From positions 1-60,639 of the forward strand of contig PFJX01000040.1 of NCBI GenBank assembly GCA_002784045.1: a stretch of DNA of 60,639 bases, written 5' to 3'. How positions within the stretch are numbered: the first letter of the stretch is position 1; each line of letters starts with the position of its first letter. Of the stretch, positions 27,851 through 38,991 are shown piece after piece. Both the position numbers and the translations under genes were made by a program. Source of the DNA: Hydrogenophilales bacterium CG_4_10_14_3_um_filter_63_21. GTDB taxonomy: Bacteria; Pseudomonadota; Gammaproteobacteria; Burkholderiales; Thiobacillaceae. The notes beneath the pieces were generated by a model that worked only from the letters and a program-made list of their open reading frames with translations, did no database searches and was not told the origin of the DNA.

Positions 27851-27917
27851 GTAGTGCCGGCTTCCTGCCGGCTTCGTAGGCCTAATCAGAAAGACGCCGG
27901 CTGGAAGCCGGCGCTAC
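27851..27917. repeat. Palindromic repeat, GCCGGCTTCC type (long form)
   Basis: gtagtgccggcttcctgccggcttcgtag, a short AT-richer centre, then gccggctggaagccggcgctac. It is the same repeat type as at 16.05 kb but with an extra central segment, and lies between argA and rsmE. Confidence 0.75.
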
Positions 27918-27937
27918 GAGGGGAGCACAATCCCGGC

Positions 27938-28672
27938 TCAACGGAAATCGCCCCACACCGCCTGCATCGCCGCCAGCGCCGCCAGCGCCGCGGTTTCGGT
28001 GCGGAGGATGCGCGGCCCCAGGCGCAGGCCGTGAAAACCCGCGGCCGCTGCCTGCTTGCGTTCGGCCGGGTCGAAGCCGCCCTCCGGGCCGGCGAGCAAA
28101 AGGATGGGCGAAGTGGGCGGCGGCAAATCGCGCAGGCAAAGGCCGCCTTCCGGGTCGAGCAGCAGCTTCAGTGTTTCAGTCTGTGTCGAGGTGCCGCGCA
28201 GCCAGGCCACGAACTCCTGAATCTCGGCAACCGGCGGCAACACATTGCGCCCGCATTGCTCGCAGGCGGAATTCACCACGCTTTGCCAGTGCCCGCGCCG
28301 CCGGATCGCCTTGTCCTCGGACAGGCGTACCAGCGTTCGCCGCATGGTCAGCGGCAAGAGCGCGGATACCCCCAGTTCCACCGCCTTTTGCAGGGTGTAA
28401 TCCATCCGTTCGCCGCCGGAAATACCCTGCGCCAGATGCACCTGGAGTGGTGATTCCCGTGCCGGTTCGCGGCGGGTAACGAGGCGCACCGTCGCGCCCT
28501 TGCCGCCAGCGCTTTCCAGCACGCCGTGGTATTCCGCGCCGTCGCCGTTGAACAGGGCCACGGCTGCGCCGACACGCAGGCGGAGGACGCCGATGGCATG
28601 GCGCGCCACCGCATCGGGCAGCGCCACAACAGGGCCGGGCGCGAGAGGGAGATCACAGTAGAAACGCGGCAT
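27938..28672 (-). CDS. rsmE: 16S rRNA (uracil-1498-N3)-methyltransferase
   Basis: 244 residues, normal for RsmE. The PUA-like N-terminus begins MPRFYCD; the SPOUT methyltransferase core shows the AdoMet-binding knot elements LLLAGPEGGFDPAE and LGPRILRTETAALAAL. It methylates U1498 of 16S rRNA. Divergent from the peroxiredoxin-like gene, separated by 67 bp. Confidence 0.95.
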   Translation of the reverse strand: MPRFYCDLPLAPGPVVALPDAVARHAIGVLRLRVGAAVALFNGDGAEYHGVLESAGGKGATVRLVTRREPARESPLQVHLAQGISGGERMDYTLQKAVELGVSALLPLTMRRTLVRLSEDKAIRRRGHWQSVVNSACEQCGRNVLPPVAEIQEFVAWLRGTSTQTETLKLLLDPEGGLCLRDLPPPTSPILLLAGPEGGFDPAERKQAAAAGFHGLRLGPRILRTETAALAALAAMQAVWGDFR

Positions 28673-28739
28673 GGGGCATCTGGCAGTGTTAGGGACGGGT
28701 GCTATTATCGGCCGCACCGATTTCTGGCGGAGACCCAAG

Positions 28740-29294
28740 ATGGTGCGAATGGAAACCCCGATTTGCGATTTCGGCTGGAAGGCTCCGGATTTCAGCCTGC
28801 CCGGTGTCGATGGCAAAACCTGGACGTTGCGCGAAGTAGCCGGTCCCAATGGGGTTCTGGTCATGTTCATCTGTAATCACTGCCCCTATGTGAAGGCGGT
28901 TATCCAGCGCATTGTGCGCGACGTGGCGGAATTGAAACCCCTGGGCATCAATGCCATCGCCATCATGTCCAATGACCCCGGCGAGTACCCTGAAGACCGC
29001 TTTGAGAACATGAAACAAGTCGCCGCCGACCTTGTTTTCCCGATGCCTTATGTGCTCGATGCCAGCCAGGAAGTCGCGCGCCGTTACGCCGCCGTCTGCA
29101 CGCCGGACTTCTTCGGCTTCAACCGCGACCTGGAGCTGCAATATCGCGGCCGCCTCGACGCCTCGCGCAAGGAAACCGCGCCCAATGCCCGTCGCGATCT
29201 GTTCGAAGCCATGAAACAGGTGGCAGCGACGCAGAAGGGCCCGGCCGAGCAGATTCCCAGCATGGGCTGTTCCATCAAGTGGAAAAGCGAGTAG
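28740..29294 (+). CDS. Thioredoxin-fold / AhpC-TSA-like redoxin
   Basis: 184 residues. APDFSLPGVDGKTWTL, FICNHCPYVKA (C-x-x-C in the peroxiredoxin-like position) and the resolving region with CTPDFFGFN match the cytosolic PRX_like1 redoxin group. Expected to be a thiol peroxidase or redox partner in the cytoplasm since no signal peptide is present. The second ATG (METP) three codons later is a possible start. Confidence 0.87.
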   Translation: MVRMETPICDFGWKAPDFSLPGVDGKTWTLREVAGPNGVLVMFICNHCPYVKAVIQRIVRDVAELKPLGINAIAIMSNDPGEYPEDRFENMKQVAADLVFPMPYVLDASQEVARRYAAVCTPDFFGFNRDLELQYRGRLDASRKETAPNARRDLFEAMKQVAATQKGPAEQIPSMGCSIKWKSE

Positions 29295-29339
29295 GCGGTT
29301 GGCCGCTATTCGCCATCAGTAAAGCCAAACCGAGTTTTC

Positions 29340-30173
29340 ATGACCTTGCCGCCCACCGCCAGCATGCTGGACCAAGTCATCGTCGCCGCTCGCGAGGTTG
29401 GGCGTGAAGAAGTCATGCCGCGCTATCTCAAGGTCGCGCACCAGCGCAAGGTGGACGGCAGCCTGCTTACCGAGGCCGATCTCGCCGCCCAGAGCGCCTT
29501 GTTCAAGCGGCTCTACGCCATCGCGCCGCATCCCATGCTAGGCGAAGAAATGACTGAGGCCGAGCAGCACGCGGTTTGGCAACTGAGCGGGAATACGGGA
29601 AGTGAAGGCTTCTGGTGTGTGGACCCGATCGACGGCACCAGTAATTTCGTCAACGGACTGCCCTTCTTCGCCATTTCCATTGCCCTGGTTCTGGCGGGGC
29701 GTACCGTGTTGGGTGTGGTCTACGACCCGCACGCCGACGAAGTTTTCTCTGCCACGGAAGGTGGCGGTGCCTTTCTGAACGGCGCGCGGTTGCCGCTCAA
29801 ACTACCGCCCGCCGTCCTCGACCGTTGCATGGCGGGCATCGACCTGAAACGCATCGACCGTGGCCTGGCCGGGCGTCTGGCGCGCGAACATCCCTTCGCC
29901 TCGCAGCGCAACCTGGGTGCCAGCACGCTGGATTGGTGCTATGTCGCCGCTGGCCGCTTGCACATCTACCTGCATGGTGGTCAGAAAATGTGGGATTACG
30001 CCGCGGGTTGGCTGATTCTGAAAGAAGCCGGAGGCGTTGTCTGCGGCTTGAATGGCGGCGACTTTCTGGCTGGCGACCCCTGGTGCCGCTCGGTGTTGGC
30101 GGCGCAGACACCGGAATTGCTGGCACAGTGGCGCGACTGGGTGGCCGCAAGGTTGCAGGGGACGGTGGCTTGA
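29340..30173 (+). CDS. Inositol monophosphatase family protein
   Basis: 277 residues with the three Li-sensitive phosphatase motifs: GEEMTE (metal-binding Glu), DPIDGTSNFVNGLPFF and WDYAAGWLILKEAGG. The family covers inositol-1-phosphatase and 3'(2'),5'-bisphosphate nucleotidase; the substrate cannot be settled. Located 45 bp after the redoxin gene. Confidence 0.9.
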   Translation: MTLPPTASMLDQVIVAAREVGREEVMPRYLKVAHQRKVDGSLLTEADLAAQSALFKRLYAIAPHPMLGEEMTEAEQHAVWQLSGNTGSEGFWCVDPIDGTSNFVNGLPFFAISIALVLAGRTVLGVVYDPHADEVFSATEGGGAFLNGARLPLKLPPAVLDRCMAGIDLKRIDRGLAGRLAREHPFASQRNLGASTLDWCYVAAGRLHIYLHGGQKMWDYAAGWLILKEAGGVVCGLNGGDFLAGDPWCRSVLAAQTPELLAQWRDWVAARLQGTVA

Positions 30174-30493
30174 AATTTTCCTTGCGGCGCGCCGCGAGTG
30201 GCTTCTCGCGTGAAGATCATGGCGGCGAAGCTAATCCGGATGATGAAGCTGGGCGCGCTTGTTTCACGTTAATTCCATAAGCACACGGCAACGGCATATA
30301 AAAACATTTTAATTTTCCCCTGCATCTCCCCGATTCCCGCATCAACCAAGGCCGCAAGGCCTGTTGCCTGGCCCCGGAACAGGACTTCCGGGTCTGTTGG
30401 GGCTTGCTCAGGCATATGGGCCTTGCACATAATTAAAACTTTACTGCCCGGACTGGGTGTTGATACCGGTTTTTTTCTTGAGGAATCAAAGAC
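30174..30493. other. Leader region upstream of transketolase
   Basis: 320 bp without a gene. The right half can fold: aggcc-gcaa-ggcct with a GNRA loop, then cccggaa/ttccggg, followed by an AT-rich stretch (acataattaaaacttta) and a T-run (accggttttttt) just before a tgagg ribosome binding site. Promoter and possible LysR (CbbR) operator sequences are expected here for a Calvin-cycle operon, but I cannot single out a convincing -35/-10 pair or operator. Confidence 0.45.
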
Positions 30494-32482
30494 ATGGCAA
30501 CACGTAACGACCTCGCGAACGCCATTCGCGCCCTGGCGATGGATGCGGTGCAGAAAGCCAATTCAGGCCACCCCGGCGCGCCCATGGGCATGGCGGAAAT
30601 CGCCGAAGTGCTGTGGAACCACCACCTGCGCCACAACCCGGCCAACCCCAAGTGGCCCGACCGCGACCGCTTCGTGCTGTCCAACGGCCACGGCTCCATG
30701 CTGATCTACGCGCTGCTGCACCTGACCGGCTATGACGTCAGCATCGACGACCTCAAGGGCTTCCGCCAGTTGCATTCGCGTACTCCCGGCCACCCCGAGT
30801 ATGGTTATACCCCCGGCGTCGAGACCACCACCGGCCCGCTCGGCCAGGGCATCACCAACGCGGTCGGCATGGCGCTATCCGAGAAGTTGCTGGCGCACGA
30901 GTTCAACAAGCCCGGCCTCGACATCGTCAACCACCACACCTATGTGTTCATGGGCGACGGCTGCATGATGGAAGGCATCTCGCACGAGGCCTGCGCGCTG
31001 GCCGGCACCTGGAAGTTGAACAAGCTGATCGCCTTCTGGGACGACAACGGCATCTCCATCGACGGCCACACCGAAGGCTGGTTCACCGACGACACCCCGA
31101 AGCGTTTCGAAGCCTATGGCTGGAACGTCATTGCCGGCGTCGACGGCCACGATGCCGCCGCCGTGGAAGCCGCCGTGCAGAAAGCCAAGCAGTCCGCCGA
31201 CCAGCCCACCTTGATCTGCTGCAAGACCATCATTGGCAAGGGCTCGCCCAACAAGGAAGGCACCCATGACGTGCATGGCGCCGCTCTGGGCGCGGCCGAA
31301 ATCGCGGCCACCCGCGCGAATCTGGGCTGGAACCACGACCCCTTCGTCATTCCCCAGGACATCTACGACGGCTGGAATGCCAAGACCAAGGGCGAGGGCG
31401 TGGAAAAGCTGTGGAGCAACAAGTTCGCCGAGTACGCGGCGCAGTTCCCCGAGCTGGCCGCCGAATTCACCCGCCGCATGAATGGCGACCTGCCCGCCGA
31501 CTGGAATGGCCGCGTGCAAGCCGCGCTGGCCACCACCCTGGAAAAAGCGGAAAACGTCGCCACCCGCAAGTCCAGCCAACTGGCCATCGAGCGCCTGGTT
31601 TCCACCCTGCCTGAGCGCGTCGGTGGTTCCGCCGACCTGACCGGCTCCAACCTGACCAACTGGCCCGGCTGCCACTCCCTGCACCGCAACCCGGGCGGCA
31701 ACTACATCTCCTACGGCGTGCGCGAGTTCGGCATGTCCGCCATCATGAACGGCATGGCGCTGCACGGCGGCATCTTCCCGTTCGGCGGCACCTTCCTGAT
31801 GTTCTCGGAATACGCCCGCAACGCCCTGCGCATGGCCGCCCTGATGAAGCTGCGCGTGGTCTGGGTGTTTACCCACGATTCCATCGGCCTGGGCGAAGAC
31901 GGCCCGACTCACCAGCCGGTCGAGCAGACCGCCACGCTGCGCATGATTCCCAACATGACTGTCTGGCGCCCCTGCGACAGCACCGAGACCCTGGTGGCTT
32001 GGGCGGCCAGCGTCGAAAAGCTGGACGGCCCGAGTTGCCACATTTTGAGCCGCCAGAACCTGCCCTTCGTCAAGCGCAGCGACGCGCAGATCGCCGACAT
32101 CCGCCGCGGCGGCTATGTGATTTCCGATTGCGAAGGTAAGCCCACGGTCGTGCTGATCGCCACCGGTTCCGAAGTGGAACTGGCGATGAAGTCCCAGGAA
32201 GCCTTGAAGGCCGAAGGCATTGCCGCCCGTGTGGTGTCCATGCCTTCCACCAACGTGTTCGACCAGCAGGACCAGGCCTACAAGGACAGCGTGCTGCTGC
32301 CCACCGTGCACAAGGTCGCCATCGAAGCTGGCGTCACCGACGGCTGGTGGAAGTACGTCGGCCTGCGCGGCGCCGTGGTTGGCCTCGATCGTTTCGGCGA
32401 ATCCGCCCCCGCTCCGGAGTTGTTCAAGGAGTTCGGCTTCACCGTCGAGAACGTGGTCGCCACCGTCAAGGGCATTCTGTAA
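30494..32482 (+). CDS. tkt: Transketolase
   Basis: 662 residues. Thiamine-diphosphate motif [18 protein letters not shown] (GDG...N region continues to DDNG), N-terminal [18 protein letters not shown], and [18 protein letters not shown] are diagnostic. Transketolase moves two-carbon units in the pentose-phosphate and Calvin cycles. It opens a co-directional series tkt-gap-pgk-pyk-fba-purC, like the cbbTGK-pyk-cbbA order in autotrophic betaproteobacteria; RuBisCO and phosphoribulokinase are not in the window, so autotrophy is an inference. Confidence 0.97.
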   Translation: MATRNDLANAIRALAMDAVQKANSGHPGAPMGMAEIAEVLWNHHLRHNPANPKWPDRDRFVLSNGHGSMLIYALLHLTGYDVSIDDLKGFRQLHSRTPGHPEYGYTPGVETTTGPLGQGITNAVGMALSEKLLAHEFNKPGLDIVNHHTYVFMGDGCMMEGISHEACALAGTWKLNKLIAFWDDNGISIDGHTEGWFTDDTPKRFEAYGWNVIAGVDGHDAAAVEAAVQKAKQSADQPTLICCKTIIGKGSPNKEGTHDVHGAALGAAEIAATRANLGWNHDPFVIPQDIYDGWNAKTKGEGVEKLWSNKFAEYAAQFPELAAEFTRRMNGDLPADWNGRVQAALATTLEKAENVATRKSSQLAIERLVSTLPERVGGSADLTGSNLTNWPGCHSLHRNPGGNYISYGVREFGMSAIMNGMALHGGIFPFGGTFLMFSEYARNALRMAALMKLRVVWVFTHDSIGLGEDGPTHQPVEQTATLRMIPNMTVWRPCDSTETLVAWAASVEKLDGPSCHILSRQNLPFVKRSDAQIADIRRGGYVISDCEGKPTVVLIATGSEVELAMKSQEALKAEGIAARVVSMPSTNVFDQQDQAYKDSVLLPTVHKVAIEAGVTDGWWKYVGLRGAVVGLDRFGESAPAPELFKEFGFTVENVVATVKGIL

Positions 32483-32488
32483 TACCGG

Positions 32489-32590
32489 GTAGGTCGGGTT
32501 AGGCCGCAGGCCGTAACCCGACGAATGGCAACGAATGTCGGGTTACGCTGCGCTATCCCAAGGGATGCGCCTTCGGTTAACCCGGCCTAC
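32489..32590. repeat. Palindromic GGTTA/TAACC-type intergenic repeat
   Basis: gtaggtcgggttaggccgca, then ggccgtaacccgac, and a second part with gtcgggttacgctgcgct ... ggttaacccggcctac. It fills most of the tkt-gap spacer. The phrase gggtt(a/g)cgctgcgctt/aacccggcctac recurs in shorter form at 38.96 kb, so this is a dispersed repeat family. Confidence 0.75.
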
Positions 32591-32610
32591 AGTTTTCTTC
32601 AAGGAGATAA

Positions 32611-33612
<1,002 letters not shown>

Positions 33613-33621
33613 GACAGTTTC

Positions 33622-33654
33622 AAGGGGCAAGGTGCAAGGTTTTCCTTGCCCCTT
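33622..33654 (+). repeat. Hairpin between gap and pgk
   Basis: aaggggcaagg and ccttgcccctt form an 11-bp perfect stem with an 11-base loop shortly after the gap stop codon. No T-run follows directly, so it more likely protects the gap transcript end or tunes gap/pgk ratios than terminates. Confidence 0.65.
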
Positions 33655-33720
33655 GCCGTTCGTGAGCCGTAAGGCCTGAGTTTACTCAACCCTTACCACT
33701 TACTTTCCAGGAGTACCCAA

Positions 33721-34905
33721 ATGGCCAAATTTCTCCGCATGACCGACCTCGATTTGAAGGGCAAGCGTGTCTTCATCCGCGCCGACCTGAACGTGCCGGT
33801 CAAGGACGGCAAGGTCACCTCCGACGCGCGTATTACCGCGTCCATGCCCACCATCGAGCACGCCCTGAAAGCCGGCGCCCGGGTCATGGTCACCTCCCAC
33901 CTGGGGCGTCCGACGGAAGGCGAATGGACGCCTGAAATTTCCCTGCAGCCGGTGGCCGACGTCATGGCCGCCAAGCTGGGCCGCCCGGTGCGCCTGATCA
34001 AGGATTGGGTGAACGGCGGTTTCGACGTCGCCGAGGGCGAAGTCGTGTTGCTGGAAAACTGCCGCGTCAACCGAGGCGAGAAGAAGAATGTGGAGGAGAC
34101 CGCGCGCAAATATGCGGCCCTGTGCGACGTATTTGTGATGGACGCCTTCGGTACCGCGCACCGCGCCCAGGCCTCTACCTATGGCATCGCCCAGTTCGCG
34201 CCGGTGGCCTGCGCCGGCAAACTGGTTAGCCAGGAACTGGAAGCCCTGGACAAAGCCCTGGCCAACCCGGCCCGGCCGATGGTGGCCATCGTCGGCGGCT
34301 CCAAGGTCTCCACCAAGCTGACCGTGCTGGAGGCGCTGTCCGAGAAGTGTGAACAACTGGTGGTCGGCGGCGGCATCGCCAACACCTTCCTGGCCGCCAC
34401 CGGCAAGAACGTCGGCAAGTCCCTCTGTGAAACCGACCTGATCCCCACCGCCCAGGCCCTGATGGCCAAGATGACCGCGCGCGGCGCTACCATCCCCATT
34501 GCTGTGGACGTGGTCTGCGGCAAGAAATTCGACACCAATGAGCCCGCCGTGCTGAAAACCGCCGGTGAGGTGGCCGACGACGACATGATCTTTGACATCG
34601 GCCCCAAGTCCGCTCAGCAACTCGTCGACATCATCATGAAAGCCGGCACCGTGGTATGGAATGGCCCGGTGGGGGTATTCGAGTTTGACCAGTTCGGCGC
34701 CGGCACCCAGGCCATCGCCATGGCCATCGCCCAGACCCGCGCGTTCACCTTGGCCGGCGGTGGCGACACCATCGCCGCCATCCAGAAGTACGACATCTAC
34801 GATAAGGTGTCCTACATCTCCACCGCCGGCGGCGCCTTCCTGGAATATCTGGAGGGCAAGGTTTTGCCCGCCGTGGACATCCTGGAAAAGCGTGCGGCCG
34901 GCTGA
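33721..34905 (+). CDS. pgk: Phosphoglycerate kinase
   Basis: 394 residues. [31 protein letters not shown], the hinge and nucleotide site GGSKVSTKL and GGGDTIAAI, and the end [16 protein letters not shown] mark PGK. ATP-linked interconversion of 3-phosphoglycerate and 1,3-bisphosphoglycerate. The ribosome binding site is ccaggag. Between gap and pyk in the carbon-metabolism series. Confidence 0.97.
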   Translation: MAKFLRMTDLDLKGKRVFIRADLNVPVKDGKVTSDARITASMPTIEHALKAGARVMVTSHLGRPTEGEWTPEISLQPVADVMAAKLGRPVRLIKDWVNGGFDVAEGEVVLLENCRVNRGEKKNVEETARKYAALCDVFVMDAFGTAHRAQASTYGIAQFAPVACAGKLVSQELEALDKALANPARPMVAIVGGSKVSTKLTVLEALSEKCEQLVVGGGIANTFLAATGKNVGKSLCETDLIPTAQALMAKMTARGATIPIAVDVVCGKKFDTNEPAVLKTAGEVADDDMIFDIGPKSAQQLVDIIMKAGTVVWNGPVGVFEFDQFGAGTQAIAMAIAQTRAFTLAGGGDTIAAIQKYDIYDKVSYISTAGGAFLEYLEGKVLPAVDILEKRAAG

Positions 34906-34970
34906 TCGTAGGGGCGGACTGTGTTCGCGATAGCCCCCCGTTGCATCGCGGACAGGGTCCGCTCCTACGA
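34906..34970. repeat. GTAGGAGCGGAC palindromic repeat (diverged copy)
   Basis: tcgtaggggcggactgtgtt at one end and gacagggtccgctcctacga at the other are imperfect inverted arms around a short centre. It is the most diverged of three copies (others at 54.31 and 58.22 kb) and fills the pgk-pyk spacer, starting one base after the pgk stop codon. Confidence 0.8.
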
Positions 34971-34984
34971 CTTCCGGATAAATC

Positions 34985-36418
34985 ATGCTACGTAGAACCA
35001 AAATCGTCGCCACCCTCGGCCCCTCCTGTTCCGACCCCAAGGTCCTGGATCGGATGCTGGAAGCCGGGGTGGACGTCGTCCGCCTTAATTTTTCCCACGG
35101 CACGCCTGAGGAACATCAACAACGCTGCGAATTGGTGCGTTCGCTCGCCAAGACTCGCGGGCGCGCCGTCGGCGTGCTGGTGGACCTGCAAGGGCCGAAG
35201 ATACGCATCGGCAAGTTCAAAGACGACAAGATCACCCTGAAGCCGGGTGACCCCTTCATTTTCGATGCCACCTGCAAATTGGGCGACCAGACCCGGGTTG
35301 GCCTCGACTACCCGGAACTGGTGCGCGACGTCGCCCGTGGCGCCACCCTGCTGCTCGACGACGGCCGCATCGAGATGTGGGTGGAAGAGGTCAAGGATAA
35401 CGAAGTGTTCTGCAAGGTCGTGCAGGGCGGCGTGCTGTCCAACAACAAAGGCATCAACCGCAAGGGCGGCGGGCTTTCCGCGGCCGCGCTGACCGAGAAG
35501 GACATTGAGGACATCAAGACTGCCGCGATGATCAAGGCGGATTACCTCGCCGTCTCCTTCCCGCGTTCCGCCGCCGACATTCAGCAGGCGCGGGAAATCC
35601 TGCACGCGGCCGGCGGCCGCGCCTGGATTGTCGCCAAGATCGAGCGCACGGAAGCCATCGAAGCGCTCGATGACATCCTTAACGCCTCCGACGCGATCAT
35701 GGTGGCGCGCGGCGACCTCGGGGTGGAAGTCGGCGACGCAGCCGTGCCCGCGTTGCAAAAACGCATGATCCGGATGGCGCGCGAGAAAAATAAGCTCACC
35801 ATCACCGCCACCCAGATGATGGAATCCATGATCGAGTCCCCGATCCCGACCCGGGCCGAAGTCTCCGACGTGGCCAATGCGGTGCTGGATGGCACCGATG
35901 CGGTGATGCTGTCGGCCGAGACGGCCGCCGGCAAGTATCCGGTGGAAGCCATTTCCGCGATGCACCGGGTCTGTCTGGAAGCGGAGAAGGAACTCGAATC
36001 CAGCCTGCACCGGGGCATGCTCGACCACGGTTTCCTACGGGTAGACGAGGCCATTGCCATGTCGGCGGCCTTTACCGCGCTCAACCTCAACATCAAGGCG
36101 ATCGCCGCCATGACCCAGTCCGGCTCCACCGCCTTGTGGATGAGCCGGATCAGCACTCATGTACCGATCTACGCCTTGACGCCGGAAGTCGAGACCCGTA
36201 GAAAGGTCACCCTCTTCCGCGGCGTCTATCCAGTCAACTTCCGCCCTTCCAGCAACGAGCGTGATCGTTTGCTTGCCGAAGCGGAAGACGAACTGCGGCG
36301 GCGCGGCGCGGTACGCAACGGCGACTTGATTCTGCTCACCATTGGCGAGCCGATTGGTAAACCGGGTGGTACCAATACCCTGAAGATCGTTCGCGTTGGC
36401 GAACGCAAAAAGGCCTGA
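34985..36418 (+). CDS. pyk: Pyruvate kinase
   Basis: 477 residues. [26 protein letters not shown], the catalytic [10 protein letters not shown] and [15 protein letters not shown] are diagnostic. It converts phosphoenolpyruvate to pyruvate with ATP formation. Its presence inside the Calvin-type gene string is usual in betaproteobacteria. Confidence 0.97.
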   Translation: MLRRTKIVATLGPSCSDPKVLDRMLEAGVDVVRLNFSHGTPEEHQQRCELVRSLAKTRGRAVGVLVDLQGPKIRIGKFKDDKITLKPGDPFIFDATCKLGDQTRVGLDYPELVRDVARGATLLLDDGRIEMWVEEVKDNEVFCKVVQGGVLSNNKGINRKGGGLSAAALTEKDIEDIKTAAMIKADYLAVSFPRSAADIQQAREILHAAGGRAWIVAKIERTEAIEALDDILNASDAIMVARGDLGVEVGDAAVPALQKRMIRMAREKNKLTITATQMMESMIESPIPTRAEVSDVANAVLDGTDAVMLSAETAAGKYPVEAISAMHRVCLEAEKELESSLHRGMLDHGFLRVDEAIAMSAAFTALNLNIKAIAAMTQSGSTALWMSRISTHVPIYALTPEVETRRKVTLFRGVYPVNFRPSSNERDRLLAEAEDELRRRGAVRNGDLILLTIGEPIGKPGGTNTLKIVRVGERKKA

Positions 36419-36464
36419 TTCAAAACTTCAGCCTGATTCAATTCACTTAACAGGAGAACCCAAG

Positions 36465-37532
36465 ATGGCTCTGATTTCCCTGCGTCAACTGCTCGACCAT
36501 GCCGCCGAACACGGCTACGGCCTGCCGGCCTTCAACGTCAACAACATGGAACAGGTCCAGGCCATCATGCAGGCCGCCGCCGCCACCAACAGCCCGGTGA
36601 TCCTGCAAGGCTCGGCCGGGGCGCGTTCCTACGCCGGCGAGCCGTTCCTGCGCCATCTGATCCTGGCCGCGATCGAGTCTTACCCGCAGATCCCCGTCTG
36701 CATGCACCAGGATCACGGCGCCTCCCCCAGCATCTGCTTCCGTTCCATCCAGTCCGGTTTCAGCTCGGTGATGATGGACGGCTCCCTGATGGCTGATGCC
36801 AAGACCCCGTCCAGCTACGAATACAACGTCGAGGCCACCCGCAAGGTGGCCGAACTGGCGCACGCCTGCGGCGTCTCGGTGGAAGGCGAACTGGGCTGCC
36901 TGGGTTCGCTGGAATCCGGCATGGCCGGCGAGGAAGACGGCCACGGCGCCGAGGGCAAACTGTCCCACGACCAATTGCTGACCGACCCTAACGAGGCCGC
37001 CGATTTCGTGACCAAAACCAAGGTCGACGCTCTGGCCATCGCCATCGGCACCAGCCACGGCGCCTACAAATTCACTCAGAAGCCTACCGGCAAGGTGCTG
37101 CGTATCGACCGCGTCAAGGAAATTCACGCCCGCATCCCCAATGTCCACCTGGTCATGCACGGTTCCTCCTCGGTACCAGAAGACTGGCTCGCGATCATCA
37201 ACAGCTACGGCGGCGACATGGGCCAGACCTATGGCGTGCCGGTCGAGGAAATCGTCGAAGGCATCAAGAACGGGGTGCGCAAGGTCAACATCGACACCGA
37301 CCTGCGCATGGCCTCCACCGGCGCGGTCCGCAAGCACTTGGCGGAAAACCGCGCCAACTTCGACCCGCGCAAGTTCCTGAAGGAAGCCACCAAAGGGATG
37401 TCCGGCATCTGCCAGGCGCGCTATGAAGCCTTTGGCGCGGCAGGCCAGGCCAGCAAGATCGGCAAGGTCTACAGCCTGGAAGAAATGCAGAAGCGCTATG
37501 ACAAGGGCGAGCTGGACCCCAAGGTCAACTAA
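36465..37532 (+). CDS. fba: Fructose-bisphosphate aldolase, class II (Calvin-cycle subtype)
   Basis: 355 residues. Zinc ligands are in [20 protein letters not shown] and VMHGSSSVP; the glycine-rich phosphate loop follows (DMGQTYGVP). The length and the insertion with [15 protein letters not shown] fit the class IIA Calvin-cycle subtype. The start is set by the aggag 7 bases upstream and the family start [15 protein letters not shown]; an upstream in-frame extension runs into the end of pyk. Confidence 0.96.
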   Translation: MALISLRQLLDHAAEHGYGLPAFNVNNMEQVQAIMQAAAATNSPVILQGSAGARSYAGEPFLRHLILAAIESYPQIPVCMHQDHGASPSICFRSIQSGFSSVMMDGSLMADAKTPSSYEYNVEATRKVAELAHACGVSVEGELGCLGSLESGMAGEEDGHGAEGKLSHDQLLTDPNEAADFVTKTKVDALAIAIGTSHGAYKFTQKPTGKVLRIDRVKEIHARIPNVHLVMHGSSSVPEDWLAIINSYGGDMGQTYGVPVEEIVEGIKNGVRKVNIDTDLRMASTGAVRKHLAENRANFDPRKFLKEATKGMSGICQARYEAFGAAGQASKIGKVYSLEEMQKRYDKGELDPKVN

Positions 37533-37560
37533 GGCCTTGGTGAACGCCTGTCACCCTGAA

Positions 37561-37586
37561 AGCGGCCCTCCGGGGCCGCTTTTTTA
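37561..37586 (+). terminator. Rho-independent terminator after fba
   Basis: agcggccc-tccg-gggccgct is an 8-bp stem followed by seven T. It lies 28 bp after the fba stop codon and ends the carbon-metabolism series, so the small gene and purC beyond it need their own promoter or read-through. Confidence 0.9.
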
Positions 37587-37608
37587 CTTGGCGTAGCCGT
37601 TTCCCCGG

Positions 37609-37980
37609 ATGTCATCGCAGCACAAGCTCCACACCCGCGCCCTCCTGGCACTCGATGGCCACACGCTGGGGCGTGAACTCCTCGCCACCGTGTTTCGGCG
37701 CTGTGTGCATCTGTGTCCGCGTCTGGACATTCTTCTGATCAACCCGCCGCGCGAACCAACCACGCTCCTCGCCGTCCTGCTGCTTCGCCTCGAGCACAGT
37801 GGCGTCGATTACCGCCTGAGCAGCGCCCACGGCGACATGGGCGAAGAGATCCTCCGTTATCTTGGGCGCTACCGGGGCATCGCCAGCGTCGCCCTGACCG
37901 ATCCGGCGCAACTGAGCGTGGAGACAAGACGCTTGATCGAGCTCAAAGGCCATCAGCTCATCTTGCTCAGCGAAGCGTGA
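37609..37980 (+). CDS. Small protein of unknown function between fba and purC
   Basis: 123 residues, not recognised. It has alternating beta strands and helices (ALLALDGHTLGRELL, LDILLINPP, GVDYRLSSAHGDMGEEILRYLGRY, IASVALTDPAQ, GHQLILLSEA) that could form a Rossmann-like or universal-stress-protein-like half domain, but there is no nucleotide motif. Codon use and GC match its neighbours, and the frame is intact. Starting ATG follows the fba terminator by 22 bp. Confidence 0.6.
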   Translation: MSSQHKLHTRALLALDGHTLGRELLATVFRRCVHLCPRLDILLINPPREPTTLLAVLLLRLEHSGVDYRLSSAHGDMGEEILRYLGRYRGIASVALTDPAQLSVETRRLIELKGHQLILLSEA

Positions 37981-38051
37981 ACAGGACGGCCAAGGCCAGT
38001 ACGCCGCCACGGTAGAATGCCGAGCTTTCGGCAACCGCCCTTTCAAACACC

Positions 38052-38933
38052 ATGACCGACGCCCTCTACCAATCGACCATTCAGTCCCTGCCGCTGCTCC
38101 ACACAGGCAAGGTGCGCGACATCTATGCGGTGGACGGCCAGCGCATGTTGATCGTCACCACTGACCGCCTGTCCGCCTTCGACGTCGTCATGCCAACCCC
38201 GATTCCAGGCAAGGGCCACGTGCTTACGGCGGTGGCGAATTTCTGGTTCAGTAAACTCGCGCAGATTCTGCCCAACCAGCTTACCGGCACCGCGCCGGAG
38301 GACGTGGTGGCGCCGGATGAACGTGCTCAGGTGGCGGGCCGCGCCAGCGTCGTCAAGCGGCTCAAGGCCTTGCCGGTGGAAGCCATCGTGCGCGGCTATC
38401 TGGTCGGCAGCGGCTGGGCCGATTACCAGAAGACCGGATCGGTCTGCGGCATCCCCTTGCCGGCCGGGCTGAAGCAGGCGGAAAAGCTGCCGCAACCGAT
38501 GTTTACCCCGTCCACCAAGGCCGCCGTGGGTGAACACGACGAAAACATCGACTTTGCCCGTTGCGCCGAATTGCTCGGCGCCGACCTGGCCGTCCGGGTG
38601 CGCGATGCCGCCATCGCCCTCTACCAGGCGGCGGCGGGCTATGCCCTCAGCCGCGGCATCATCATCGCCGATACCAAGTTCGAATTCGGCCTCGACGAGC
38701 ACGGCACGCTGACCCTGATCGACGAGGTGCTTACCCCCGATTCCTCGCGCTTCTGGCCGTTGGATCAATACCAGGTCGGCAGCAACCCGCCCAGTTTCGA
38801 CAAGCAGTACGTGCGCGACTGGCTGACCCGGTCCGGCTGGAATAAACAGGCGCCGGGGCCGGAATTGCCATCCGAGGTGGTGGCCCGCACCGCCGAGAAG
38901 TATGAAGAGGCGCGGCACCGCCTGCTCGACTGA
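38052..38933 (+). CDS. purC: SAICAR synthetase (phosphoribosylaminoimidazole-succinocarboxamide synthase)
   Basis: 293 residues, the longer proteobacterial/yeast-like type. [43 protein letters not shown], and [20 protein letters not shown] are PurC motifs. It joins CAIR and aspartate in purine synthesis. Other purine genes in the window are purM, purN and purE. Confidence 0.96.
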   Translation: MTDALYQSTIQSLPLLHTGKVRDIYAVDGQRMLIVTTDRLSAFDVVMPTPIPGKGHVLTAVANFWFSKLAQILPNQLTGTAPEDVVAPDERAQVAGRASVVKRLKALPVEAIVRGYLVGSGWADYQKTGSVCGIPLPAGLKQAEKLPQPMFTPSTKAAVGEHDENIDFARCAELLGADLAVRVRDAAIALYQAAAGYALSRGIIIADTKFEFGLDEHGTLTLIDEVLTPDSSRFWPLDQYQVGSNPPSFDKQYVRDWLTRSGWNKQAPGPELPSEVVARTAEKYEEARHRLLD

Positions 38934-38958
38934 CGCCTGCGTGGGCGCTTCGCTTCCC

Positions 38959-38984
38959 CCTGGGTTGCGCTGCGCTTAACCCAG
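38959..38984. repeat. Short palindromic repeat between purC and phoR
   Basis: cctgggttgcgctgcgct followed by taacccagg forms an inverted repeat related to the second part of the longer repeat before gap. It sits between the convergent purC and phoR genes. Confidence 0.65.
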
Positions 38985-38991
38985 GCTACGA

